The notes beneath the pieces were generated by a model. It saw only the letters and a list, made by a program, of their open reading frames with translations, was not told the origin of the DNA and ran no database searches. This document shows positions 11,567 through 23,692 of a stretch of 64,000 nucleotides of DNA, piece after piece; the stretch's first letter is position 1; each line of letters opens with the position of its first letter. A program made the translations under genes and the position numbers. Source of the DNA: Batillaria attramentaria (Eukaryota > Mollusca > Gastropoda > Batillariidae); NCBI GenBank assembly GCA_018292915.2, contig JACVVK020000088.1:1249001-1313000 (forward strand), read 5' to 3'.

Positions 11567-13656
11567 CTGGGTCTTTTGATTCTCAAATGTGATAAAGTTA
11601 CAAAAATATCAACACACTCAGTAGCAGACCGTTGATATCAAAAGTCACACTGACAGCCGTGGCAGTCAGTGCAAAACTGATAGAGGGTTTTTGGTTTAGT
11701 CGAAAAAACAGGTGCTTGTGAATCTCAAAGTCAACCACAGGATAAGTACACTATTTTCCTCCGCCACTGATAACTCAGGTAATGCCACTGACAGCCGCTG
11801 TGAACGCAATCAACTCATTCAGTAGGCGTGAGACGACCTTTTCGTATGGTGCCACTGGTTTCTCAGTCAAGTTGCTAATCGAGCGTACACTGTGTTGTAA
11901 TCACGCGCGTAATCAGACGGATAGTTAGCAGCAGCGTCCGATCTCAGCTGGCCACTGTCAAGACAATCAGCTGTTTCCAGACACACAACCACTCAAGCTA
12001 ACGTAGGAGCGGCTCTCGCCAAACACTGATGTGCTTTCTGGGAAAATCCCTACACCGATGTTCTTCGGTAAACGATGACGTGTCCAGAACAGTTCCTATC
12101 GACTCGCGTGTTCATGGAAAGATTGTCCTCTTTCGCTGTGAATTTAAAGTTCATTTCAAGTATACACAGTACACGCACCAACACGTGACTTGCGACTCAG
12201 TGAAACTGTCGAAACATACGGTCACTGACCAACAACAGATTTTTTTTGTTCAAGTTCTTACATGTTGCTCAGCCGGCTAGCTCAGTAACGTCAGGCTGGC
12301 ATACGATATGCATGCGCCACACACACACTGAGCCCAGTCCACGTTATGATGTGCACATACAGCGACAGTAAAATCTGTCAGAGTGAAGCGAAGGGCGGTC
12401 AAACCTGACACACACTGAGTCTCGCTGTCGGCTCGGATTACACAACAGTCCGATGCCGAGCAGCGCGTCAGTCCGTCAGTTTTACAAGTATAACTTATCA
12501 GTACCCCGAGTCCATATGTACACCGACACTAGTCACTCCATCCCAGTAGTTCATAAATCGTACTTGACCCCGCCGATAGGTCAGCCACCTTTCTGTTTGT
12601 TGTGTGCAGGGACTGGGCCGGGGTTTACGTTGGTAAGAGTCTTACACCACATTACAATGGCAGTAAATCTGGCCTGGAATCTGTTGCCGATCGAACATAA
12701 CAGCCCTCTCCGGTAAAACACATTGTCCACCCAGCACAATATTGGTTCTGGAATTCCTGTGGACAGTAAAACATATATTATGGTCCCGCCGCGAGCTGAG
12801 TGAAATGTAATGACCGCGGGTCTAGAAAAAAAAAAAAAAAGAACAGCAGAAAATTCAATAAAGAAACTTCAGCAAGCCTGGCTACAAATGTCAAAATAAT
12901 TCCTTCAAAGATGTACGTGCCTGCCATTTTTTCGTGGATTCAATTCCTGTTCTCACATACAGAAAGGCTGAACTAACAGGACACACAGATAACACTACAG
13001 ACGAGAATGATCGCATGGGAAAATAGAAATTTGCCTTATCTAGATATCTACGTCGCAGTCTGTACTACCAGTGTTTGGGATATTGATTAGTTATGGCCAC
13101 AGCAGCTGTTGCTTCACATCCACGAAGTTATATACCTATACTGGCAATGGATGTATGTGTACTGCTGCCGCTATTTTACGGCACTGAAGTTTACATTACT
13201 GCGGTTCACTAACAACTGAGGTACGAAACTTCTGTCCGGTACTTCTCTGATTTGTGTATAAACTGACATTTGATTACTTTCAGAAACTCGATGAACCGAA
13301 TACAATCAGTGAATGTTTAAACTTCAAGCACGTACCATAAGTGCTAACACACTAAACTGTAATCTTGTTTTTTCGTGTACAGGGACTCTAGCGGAGATCA
13401 ATGCATTCCAAAGCGGTCTGGCGCCGAGCCTAACTTCATGAAGGAGAGCTGTAGGGGGAGAGTTACGGGAATTTGGCAGGCTAGTCAGTGTAGGGTCTGG
13501 TATAATCAGCGCAGCATTATGACGGCAGCGGCATTTAACGGCCGACAGTTTTGTCATAAATACCGCCACATGTACACACAGAGACTGAGGGTTACCTGGC
13601 CAACTACCGCCTTCAACTACCGTCTTCAAACCAGGTGTGCAGGCAGGCTATCTAGG

Positions 13657-13828
13657 TAAGGGTGGGTGGGTGTTTGGGAGTTTAACGTCCTTTTCCATCA
13701 CATACGAGTGATATAGAAGACGGGGCAACGATGAAAAAGCCAGCACAGATATTTGGCACCAGCCGATATTCGAACTCACGACCCAAGCACTGGAAGTCCA
13801 ACGCTCTACGATTCGGCCACCCCGGCAA
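13657..13828 (-). mobile_element. tRNA-derived SINE, copy 2
   Basis: Read on the minus strand, this has the A box region (TGGCCGAATCGTAGAGCG, complement of 13802-13819), a B box region (GAGTTCGAATATCGG, complement of 13763-13777) and then GTTGCCCCGTCTTCTATATC. It ends in AAAAGGACGTTAAACTCCCA and CACCC repeats. The order and wording match the SINE at 2381-2545, with scattered substitutions. Confidence 0.88.
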
Positions 13829-16800
13829 CCCGGCTATTTAGGTAAACCGGCTCCATAAAGTGGTTCCTTTCCTAAGTAAATGTCGGCGCTGAGTAGTTAT
13901 TATGAATCTTCGGAAGTTGTTGTTTGTTATTTTAAATTATCAAATTTCGATTTCGACTGGTGTAATAATGTTGTCCTAGCAGTGCACATCTTTCAGCGGC
14001 CAAGCCGGGTGGTTTTAACTTCAAACTTGATTCAAAATACGAAAAAGAATTCCAATCCCGGCCATTTTATGTGCATGAAGTGTGCGCCCGCCGTTTTAAA
14101 CCATACAGCCACTTCTGATTTATGTCTCTGTTGGGAAAAACGAGTGAAAGTGGCACTAGGTTATTTATGCTTCTTTTACCGTTTTTCTTTCATGCTACGC
14201 TAAAGGGTGGCCGGCACGGCTACCTTTACTGATTGCTTCCATACTTTATTTCGGGTTCTTCACTTCGGCTCGCTCTGAAGGTCGTGGGACGGGGCAAGGG
14301 GAAAGGATGGGAAGTGAGAATGTTCCTAAGAAAACGGGATGAAAAGTTTTCCGTGTAACCTATTTTCAGTTCAACTGACTTAGACTCAAGACAGGGTGGG
14401 ATTGCCTGTTCACGTTTGCGCAAGACAGGCAGAAGCCGGGAAGGATCCCTGATTGGGATAAAACTGGATCTCAGCTGAATGAGGTCTGTTTGGACCGTTG
14501 CCAATACACAAAACACATCCCACTTCTGAATGGCTTTACTTGTCTTGTCGGCAGCACGTTTCTGGTATGCGACTGCTTGTCTCTGCATGTTACGTCCCCA
14601 CCTACCCTGAATACTACCCCACTTTACTAAAACACCTCCCTACCCGCTCCCATCAATACACCCAATACAAAAACACGATCAATAGATTTCACACACCCCC
14701 CCCCCTCCCCCCTGCAGCCTTCCATGGTTTACTGGATACTCAGGTGTCTCAGTGATGGTCGTGCCCACACGTTCACAAAGAATAGCGACGGATCGGTCGT
14801 TAAACTGTGGGCAGCTTGTGGAAACGATCAAATGTCTCATAACTTTGTTACCGACGGCAGGCACCGGATAAAGCTACTGCGTGTTTGCTTTCCTGGCCTT
14901 CACACGAGACAACAAACAAAAGATTTGCTGCAGTGAGCGTCGACTGACACCAGCTGTGCTCATGTCGTAGTGATCAATTTGAAAATTACCCATGTGAACA
15001 TTTTTTGAAAGACAGAATCCATTAAAGTGTTTCACAAGAACCAAGTCTCAGGCACTACAGTAAAAAAAAAAAAAAAAAACCTAAACAAACTAACAAAAGC
15101 ACCACAAAAATGTTTAGGTTACTATGACTATGACAACCCAAACTTTTTTGTCACCCAAGTACTACATGTCACCCAAGTACTACAAACTTTGCAGACTGCT
15201 TTGAAGATAAAAAAAAAAAGTATCTACGTTGTTTGCTGATGCCTTTTCGTGCCTCGGATTACCGGTTAGTTTGCACTTGCTCATTTGCAAATTGCAATAC
15301 CCATTTCTGTCCACCGGGCTACAGTTACATGACGAAGATACCAATCTTTCCTATTTGTCCGCTTACATGATGCCAGTGTAGGTAGGGCGTCAGTGTTTAT
15401 GCACACAGCCTAGTGAGGGGGCCGCACGCTTTCTCCTGCGGTCTAGGTACACCCTATAGGTACAGTCTTTGTAAAGAAAGAAGGGATAACTTTTTTCGGT
15501 CCATAAACTTCTTTGAGGCGAATGGCTTGAAAAGGTTTTAGCCCACCTGTGAACTTTTTATGACGGTAATGACCACTAACGTAGCAAATGGACGTGACCA
15601 GTTGGGCAGGCTAAACGGCACCTGGTGAGCTAGATTATGCTGTGAAAACACTAAGTCAAAGTACAGACTTCTCTTTCAAACCTAACCCTGTTCACTACAA
15701 CAGTAAACATGAAACGGTAAAATTCGCATATACCTATCCTGTTTACAGAGACTGAGAGTCTCGCAGTTGGATAGAAGTCCCGGCGTATGGCAGCAAAGAA
15801 GAGCTGCACAGAAATTTGGCGTCAGTCGTCTTGACCTCTGTCACTCCGCTGATTATGGTGGGCAAATTTCGTCAAATCTGTTTTGCAAAGTTCCACCAAG
15901 TGATTGCATTTCGAAAGAACTCTTCACGATCACGATCAATAAAATGTCTTCTTTTTGGCTTCCGAAACAGGCGAAATGTTGACGAAAAGAAGGCTCCAGC
16001 TAATCACAGTGGAGTTCTGAATCTTGATGATTGGACAAATAAACCCTTGATTAGGTAGCAGGCCAACTCGCACAATGCCGATATTATTGCCGCTAGTAGA
16101 AGCTGGTCACTATGCCCTGGCACGTACTCAACGTGGACACAGACGCTGGGACATCACCGAAAGTACATAAACGTCAAGTCTTTTCCTTGAAGTGACCCGT
16201 CTGTACAAGAGAGGAGACACTGACGTAAGTGGGTGGCCAGCCTAGTCCAGCAAAATCCGGACAAGTGTTCCTCACTTCGATATAAATAGAGAAGTTTCCG
16301 ACTCAGTTCCTTACTGCACCACTACAACTTCCGCAGTTCCTTATCCTAATTCCGTTAAAGTCTACCAGTTCAATCAATGCTGTTTTTACGACCTAGACAG
16401 TTCACTCCGTCATCGCCGGTCGGCCGATGATACTGCTTAAGTCACAGCACCCATCATGAATAGTAAGTGCCAGGAACAGCTCTCAAAGTTGGCACGCGAA
16501 AGTCAGTACGAAAGTGTATGAGTGGCGATGATGGAAACAGGTGAGGACTGTCTGGACATCCAGCTAACGGTACCCTGGTCCAGCAATACCGTCACATAGC
16601 GGCTGTGTTGTCGATCAGTGGCCGGCTGATGTCCTAACGATCTGTAGCCAGGCCGACGTGAGCCGATGACGGCCCGTCCCTGGCGCTAGCACTGTGGTCC
16701 CGCACCGTCACACAGCCCTCCTATATTCCGTCGCTCAAAACATAATACGTACAGGTGACTTGGCCAACTGCGTCTGCGCGCGCGACGTTCGTGGGGGGTG

Positions 16801-19754
16801 GTTGGGATAGCAGCGAGGGGTGGGGGGGGGGAGAGAAAGGGAGGTTGGAGGACTTCAAACTCTCGTAATTCGATTGATTCGCACCACTCACGGCACAACC
16901 CACCCGGCCACGCCTTCTGTTTCTGCTGACAGTGGCTAGGCGGGTACAGTACCTCACTCTGGGTGCCTATCGCTACTCTCTTAGCCTCTGTCTGATCAAG
17001 TTTGGTGGCCTTCGATCAGGATCTACCACTTCACCACGGAGTTTACTTTTTGTCACCCACTCGCTGCCGATAAGCAGAACAGGCATAAAATAACACGCAG
17101 AGAGCCAGTTGGGTGCACGCGTTCTTCACTTGAACTTCTGGGGTCTGTGTTGAGTAGAACACTCTCTCGAATAGAAAAACGAATGTTACGCGTGTTGTCG
17201 TGCCTTCAATTTACCACTGTCAGAACAATTTTAATGTGTTCCCTGTAATACAATGCTATTTCGTGTAAGGGCAACCATAAATTTACCAGAGTTCTTTTTG
17301 ACATCTTGACTTAATCGGTGGCACCATAGTTTATCTTTGTACTACAGGCAATTAAACAGATCTACAGTGGCTTGGCTAAACGTTTTGTTTGGAGGTGTTG
17401 CTAATCCTACTATGTCCAGTTCTTCCCACTCCTGCAGCTGGCACCAACCAGTGCCAGGTTTGGTGCAGTGAACTTCTTCCAGTCACAAATCACAGCTGTG
17501 GTGGGTTGTACCCTAGTCAAAAGCAATCTACCTGGTAGATGGTCCGTGCATTCCTGTCAGCTAGCAACAAAGCACCACCCTCTCACACACACACAAAAAC
17601 CACGTGCAAACATACAATATATCTGCTCGGCGCCTTTCAGAAACGCTGTCTCGTCACGCGTATGTCCAATAGAAGTTGTGCGGTCGGAATGTGGGAGCAC
17701 GAGTTTGTTTTGACGATCCGAGATGGTTACCCGTAATGACGTCGTGTCAGTCACGTTGACCTAAAGAATCTCCAACAGCGATCAATTCACTTAACAACTG
17801 AACAACTGAAAGGTGGGGTGTGATATATGGGTTAACACGGTGAACAACTGAAAGAAATCTATCATAACGTCGTCCAGGGCTTTCTGGCGTATTATGCTGG
17901 GCTGAAGGAAACCTCTCCAATCTGCAAAATGCGTCGTGTAGGCTTTATCACGGTCGAATGCAATGAAGTGGCGTTCCATAATGTATGACTCTACGGTGGA
18001 GGGTAAAAGGTTTAAGCATGGGTATACTACCTAAAACAGTTCTGTAATGGAACAGTTCTCTGTTTGTAACGGTGTGCAACAGGGAGTACAGGATTTCTTA
18101 GGGAGTACACCCAGGTGGCAATGCCAAAGGCAAAGGACACGACAATGTTTCCTCTGTCTGAGGCCGAAATTTCAAACTGTTGTAAAAACATGTCCTCCGC
18201 CATGTTATGTCAACTGTGCTGGGCAGACGACACATGATGCGAGTAAAGCGGCCAAACAACTTCCTTTCACGGAAAGTGATACTTCAGCGCCACAGGCAAC
18301 GGCCACCAATAGAGGCCGGGAACTGTCTTCTCTGATGTGTGGGCGGTTTCAGAAAGTACCTCTCGTTATTTCGATCGCGGAGAGCTTTTTTTTCTTTTTC
18401 TTGTTCTTTTTTAAACTCCCAGGTCTTCCTGTTTCTGTGTGCACACGTCACGCTATCGTGGCATCTTTCAATTCACAGTTCGCTCCACTTCGTCACGCGA
18501 CCTGAACACGGCCAGGACAACGGTCGACAATCGCCACAACACCATCGATCCGTGAAAACAACCGGGACATCACGCCACGATTCCATCACCTGAGCACTGT
18601 TCTTTAGCGGTAATGGCTGCTTTTGATCAAACGCGCACCTCCCGGGATTGGTGGAGTCAGCGAGCTGGAAAGTGGGACAGGACGGGACGGGGGAGACAGA
18701 TCCAGCATTGCATCAACTGTCAGACTGGCTGCAGGCACATCTGTCACACGACGACAAGATGTCAAGAGAGCTCGTCCATCACAATATACTACCACACAGA
18801 CCACGAAATACACACACTGACATCTCCCTGAAGAATACACACCTTTCACCATCAAAAGCTCATAAATTAATAATTCAGACGGCCCAACCGCGTCCTGTCC
18901 TTCACATACGCCCTTGTATGAAACAGACTGTGACCTGGGGAGGACAGCCTCCATTTAGCTGCTCCGTGTCATGAAAAGTAAACGTGACGGTAGTTAGCTT
19001 ATCACTGATCTGTGGACCATACACACGAGGACACTGCTAGCCGATGGACCATAGCCGCAAGGGGGAGCCTGTAATGTATCGTGTTGCGGGTGAAGGACAA
19101 GCAAGGGACAGAGGACAGATGAGGTGACGGGACCCTCGGGAACAAATCACAGCCGAGAAAATTGCTCTCGTCATCAATATTACCAACAGGTCTACACCCG
19201 CAATACCCGTTAACCGGGCCAAGTCACGTCCTGTAGCCGATTGACTGATCAATGCTGCAGCGGGCATGCGTAAGCGTGTTTTCGTGGTGGGACGCTGTGT
19301 GCTAATTTTCTCTGTGAACTGCAAATGCTGACAATCAATCCGATCTGACGAGCCACTTTGTCACGGAGATAGCTGTCAGATCAAGATGCCATACTGACCG
19401 CTTATGGCTTTGTCACCGTCTTGAAAACAATTTGTTATGGACAGACCAGACAGAAATGCGAAAGATACAAACAACGCGTTCAGAGAACAGCCACACACCC
19501 ACACAAAATAGCAGACACGTTTCTCTGCAATGCGATTTGCATAACAAGAAAAACTCACACCCCTGTAGCCATATTAACAAATAAAGGGAAAAAAGTCTGC
19601 CCTTTTCTTTCACCTCGAAGAAAACTCACAAGCCACAACATGCAATTTTTTTTTTCACTTCTTGTCCTCTATGATCATATGAAGTATGAACCGACATGAG
19701 GAAGAACAAAAAGAGAATTTCCATCGCAGATTAAATTTTTTGGTAATAACCAAT

Positions 19755-19756
<2 letters not shown>

Positions 19757-19830
<74 letters not shown>

Positions 19831-19880
19831 ACACACACAAACACCTTCGATATATATATATATATATAACGAAGGTGTTT
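19757..19880. repeat. (AT)n array and hairpin with AT loop
   Basis: About 70 bp of pure AT are followed by an exact 11-bp inverted repeat, AAACACCTTCG (19839-19849) and CGAAGGTGTTT (19870-19880). A 20-bp AT-rich loop separates the arms. This predicts a strong cruciform or hairpin. It may be the remnant of a short palindromic element invaded by AT expansion. Confidence 0.85.
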
Positions 19881-20617
19881 CCAAAGCCATAAAACTGCCA
19901 CAAAGCGTAGTCTTGTGATATGATTTTGAGCAAGGCAAATGCCGATATCAAACTAAACTGCCCACATAAAAAAGCGCAATCTGAGCACACTTAACACCCC
20001 AGCTTGTCTTGTATTTCCAATACACTTGCTCCTCTCTTTCACAGTATTCTTCAGACATATTGTGTACACACCCTACTCGGTACAACAGCACGTAGGTGTG
20101 TCTATGGTACACCTGAAGAACCAAGATTGCCCAGTGTAAGCTGTTACGAAGGCACGTTGTGCACTAAACAATCTAACACAGAAAACACAACCACGTCTCC
20201 GCCTTTCTCTACCTGACTAAATTATATGAAAGCGTTCGCCACTGATCAAATACTTCAAAAGCGAAACAGTGTATGTATAAGACACTGCCATGGGTGTCTG
20301 TTTACTAAAGGTTTATTTACCTTCGTGCTTGGGCGGGTTTCACTTAGATGATGAATATATCGTGTAAATCATTTATACAAGCAAGGGGAAATCCTTTTTT
20401 CAGTCTGAAGCGGTGACCGTTACCTGCAAAGTAAAGTTAAGTAACCTTAAAACAGTTGACCGCCAAGCAAAACAAACAGCTGGTGACATTTCTATTTCGT
20501 AACCATTCTTGGCAGACTACCCTGAAACCTGACGTGTTGACGTTTCTATTCTGTAATCCTGACTTTAGTTCAGTTTTTATTTGTTGAAAACGCCGGCTGC
20601 TTTTTCCTTGACAGTTG

Positions 20618-20618
<1 letters not shown>

Positions 20619-20678
<60 letters not shown>
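20619..20678. repeat. (AC)n microsatellite
   Basis: An uninterrupted AC array of about 60 bp. Confidence 0.95.
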
Positions 20679-20683
<5 letters not shown>

Positions 20684-21055
20684 TGCATTATTTTGGTTTA
20701 GTTTTCATCTCTAATACACCTGCTCATGTTGACCACCGCTGCTGAACGTGAATATGACTTAGGCCTGTACGAGATATGTTTTTACCAATCCTCTGAAACT
20801 GAAGCAAATGAACATCACGCAATGATAAAGTAATTTTAAGCTCTAGCTGCATTCGATCAATGAAGCCGTTCATATTTCTGACTGTCAGCCGATACGGTCC
20901 ACGGCACAGGAGAGCGCCGCTGGGCTCGTCCCTTCAAGAATCAGTTCCACTGTTATTGATCCACGAAGGGCCGGAGGGCTTAAGACTGGTAATGCACAGA
21001 AACAACATCGGCTTTATACCGGTACGAGCCATATTGGAAACAAATGCAAAAACGG

Positions 21056-21089
21056 GGTGTGCGTGCGTGCGTGTGTGCGTGTGTGTGTC

Positions 21090-21121
<32 letters not shown>

Positions 21122-21165
21122 GGAGAGAGAGAGAGGGAGGGAGGGAGAGAGAGAGAGTGTGTGTT
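21056..21165. repeat. (GT)n-(GA)n-(GT)n compound repeat
   Basis: A GT/GC-rich array passes into GA and GGGA repeats and back into GT. It creates false Arg-Glu-rich frames. Confidence 0.95.
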
Positions 21166-22024
21166 ATTGTAAACGACGTTCTGATCATTTTGAGTCGGCA
21201 AAGAAAACAACAGAACCAAGGTCTAGGACTGGTCGAAAGAAACATGAATGAAAAGACCTGTGAATATCTGTATACTTTCCATTTGCTTGGACGTCTTCGT
21301 CAGTCGTGGAACAACAGTCAACGAGTATTTATTGAGGAAACACAACCGAGAACATGCAAACGATCTCAACCACAGGTGCGTCAATTTGATAAGGTTACCG
21401 ACCGATGCTCAACACAATGCGGTTAATGCCCCTGCTGGGTCAGTTCGGTTCCAGATGGGCGTGATGGGCGAGTCGTCACCACGTAATTCTGTCGCCATTC
21501 TCTACAGTAGGGCCCACCATAATCAGCTTTCCCCCCGGAGACGCTGGTGGAGAGGAGGATTTCCAAAGGCAAGGGCCTGTCACTGGACCCTTCCCTACAG
21601 CCTCTCTGCCGCGGTGTGTCGTAAGTCTGCCCGGGGTCAAAATGACACGAACCAACAACACTGTGATTAGACTCTTGTCAAGGTCACAGTCTTTTCTCAG
21701 GATTTCACCAACAACAATAGTGTTGATTGTACTGTGTGGAGATTTGGAGACTGTGCCAATTATTACGATTGTGATGAGTGGTGACGCTGTACCAGGTTGC
21801 AGAGAAAGTTTTTTTTTTTTTTAAAAAAGAAAAAAAAAGTACTGAGCAAGAAACAAATATCATTCAGCTTTGATGCATTCATCTTGGTATAAAGAAACAT
21901 GTAAATTTCAAATAATATTTGGTGACGTTGATAAGCCATTTCTAACCAGTATCTAATGCACAGTGTATTCAAGTCATAACTGCCTCAACCAACCTGGAAT
22001 AATTGTTTCTTGTTATTCTTAGTC

Positions 22025-22041
22025 CTCTCTCTCTCTCTGGC

Positions 22042-22080
<39 letters not shown>

Positions 22081-22106
22081 AACACACACACACACACACA
22101 CACACA
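22025..22106. repeat. (CT)n-(AC)n compound microsatellite
   Basis: A CT array of about 14 bp is followed by a long AC array with two single-base interruptions. Confidence 0.95.
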
Positions 22107-22522
22107 GGAGTGGGGGCATAAAAACAACTGCCAATTTGATAAGGGAAACAACCCCTCACAAGTTGCAGTTTGGGTTACTCCTCAAAGCTCATCCCCATGC
22201 CTTCCCCTTCACTCACCGGAGATGAAAGTTACAGGCCCAACACACAACCCAACTTTCCCCTAGGGTACTGCTGCTATGTAATCTAAGGCTATAGTATAAT
22301 AACGGTCCTATGCATTTCTTGAACATACCTCCAGGCTCATGCTCTTCAGCATGTGCTTCCATATGATGTACGTGTATGTTTGTGAAACAACACAACAGCT
22401 TACAGAATACCACAACTGTCTATTTTGTCCGGCAAGTGCATTAAATAACATTAAATGTAATCAATGTAAAGAAGGCCACAGGTAAAAGGAGCAAGCCAGA
22501 CAGACAGCACCGCTTACAGCAG

Positions 22523-23120
22523 TTCAGCCCTGAAAGTCTGAATTTTTCCACACCAGCCTTTGGCAGCCAAAATTTTTACTAGCCAAACTAGAAAAGTTAC
22601 TAGCCAAACTTCAAATCTTGACACAAAATTACAAGTCAAGAGAAAAATTCTTGCCTTCTTTGATTATAATGATTTGCTGACCAGTGAAGGGTTACACCAG
22701 CAGTGAGCAGACGGAACAGTTCATATTGTCTGCCTTTTCATCATACTTCAGTTACGAAAATTCTTTCTTCCAACTCAGAAGAAACAAGTGCCGCTCAGCT
22801 GATGCTGACTTTGCCTTCTTTGGACCAGGAGGTGTCTCTGCCTCCGATGCATCCAAAATTGATGACTTCTTTGCTTTGATTTGGAAGTTTTTAAAAAACA
22901 AAAAAAAAATCAAAATTTAATCAAAAAAATGATTTGCCTAATTCAGACTCAAAGTAGCCAAGGGAACTTACTGTCTTCTCTTCACTTTAATGCTATGACA
23001 CTGAAAAATCAACTTTGTTTTACAACAATCACATCTGGCAAGTAAGATTTTAATTTCACTCACCAGCATTTTTTTCCACCTGCCATGGTGAGTAAAATAC
23101 TTGCCACTTTCAGGGCTGAA
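22523..23120 (-). mobile_element. hAT-like element relic with TIRs and zinc-finger remnant
   Basis: An exact 15-bp terminal inverted repeat, TTCAGCCCTGAAAGT (22523-22537) and its complement (23106-23120), bounds about 600 bp. On the minus strand one frame reads KKAKSASAERH, then WKKEFS, a stop codon, LKYDEKADNMNCSVC. This resembles the W..EFPWL.YD...M.C..C pattern of the N-terminal TTF/BED-type zinc finger in hAT-derived (ZNF862-like) transposases, interrupted by stops. A second, more decayed copy lies at 27522-27997 and shares both ends. No 8-bp target duplication could be recognised. Class II with TIRs is well supported; assignment to hAT is an inference from the zinc-finger remnant and the CAG-type terminus. 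Confidence 0.65.
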
Positions 23121-23692
23121 GTTTACCCCTTGAGCAGGGCTTCACATCTGCAGGAACTATTACAATACAACACGTCCTGGCTAACCGAAAACTTACATGA
23201 CATGTCCTGTATAAAGCAAAAGAGCACAAAGAATCATATAAAAAACAACATAAAACCCTTTGATATTTTGGCAAACATGTTGCCTTCATCAGAATGCCAG
23301 AATGTTGTACATTCTAAAGTAAAACAGCAGAACATTCTTTAACTGACAATACAGAAAACCATGGTGCAGAAATAAATGAAATCTGTCTGCTGTGGTAAGA
23401 AAATAATTGGACATTTCAAAACTGAATATATCTATGACAGATGTCCAATGAAGCCCTGCCCTTGAGTACTGCTGCTGACACCGCTTGTCCAAGATGTCAA
23501 TAAAATTACATGTACGACCTACGACATGCTAAGAGTACAAACATATTTACCGACATTTTGGCGTCTGGTGGCAACAGTCAAGGGGTTAAATTAATAAGTC
23601 ACAATCTGGTGTAAAAGCTGTCACAAACGCATGTAACAGAGCACACACACACACACATATATATATGCAGCAAAAGTCATATTGCATCTTAC

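Larger units (their letters stand above)
11567..22522. other. Upstream flank and intergenic DNA, no supported gene
   Basis: The first 1-1.5 kb upstream of the 1,531-codon ORF probably holds its promoter and any 5' UTR exon; I see no diagnostic TATA element. Beyond that lie the second SINE copy, long (AC)n, (AT)n and (GA)n arrays and an AT-loop hairpin. Frames of 60-150 codons in this span are low-complexity or have no recognisable motif. The missing 3' exons of the minus-strand gene that begins near 32.2 kb may lie here, but I could not place any. Confidence 0.5.

Noticed and set aside
14226..14588. 120-codon minus-strand frame
   Set aside because: No family resemblance, no start context or splice pattern; not distinguishable from chance.
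18047..18505. 152-codon plus-strand frame
   Set aside because: Includes a Phe run from a T tract and has no motif; coding character not supported.
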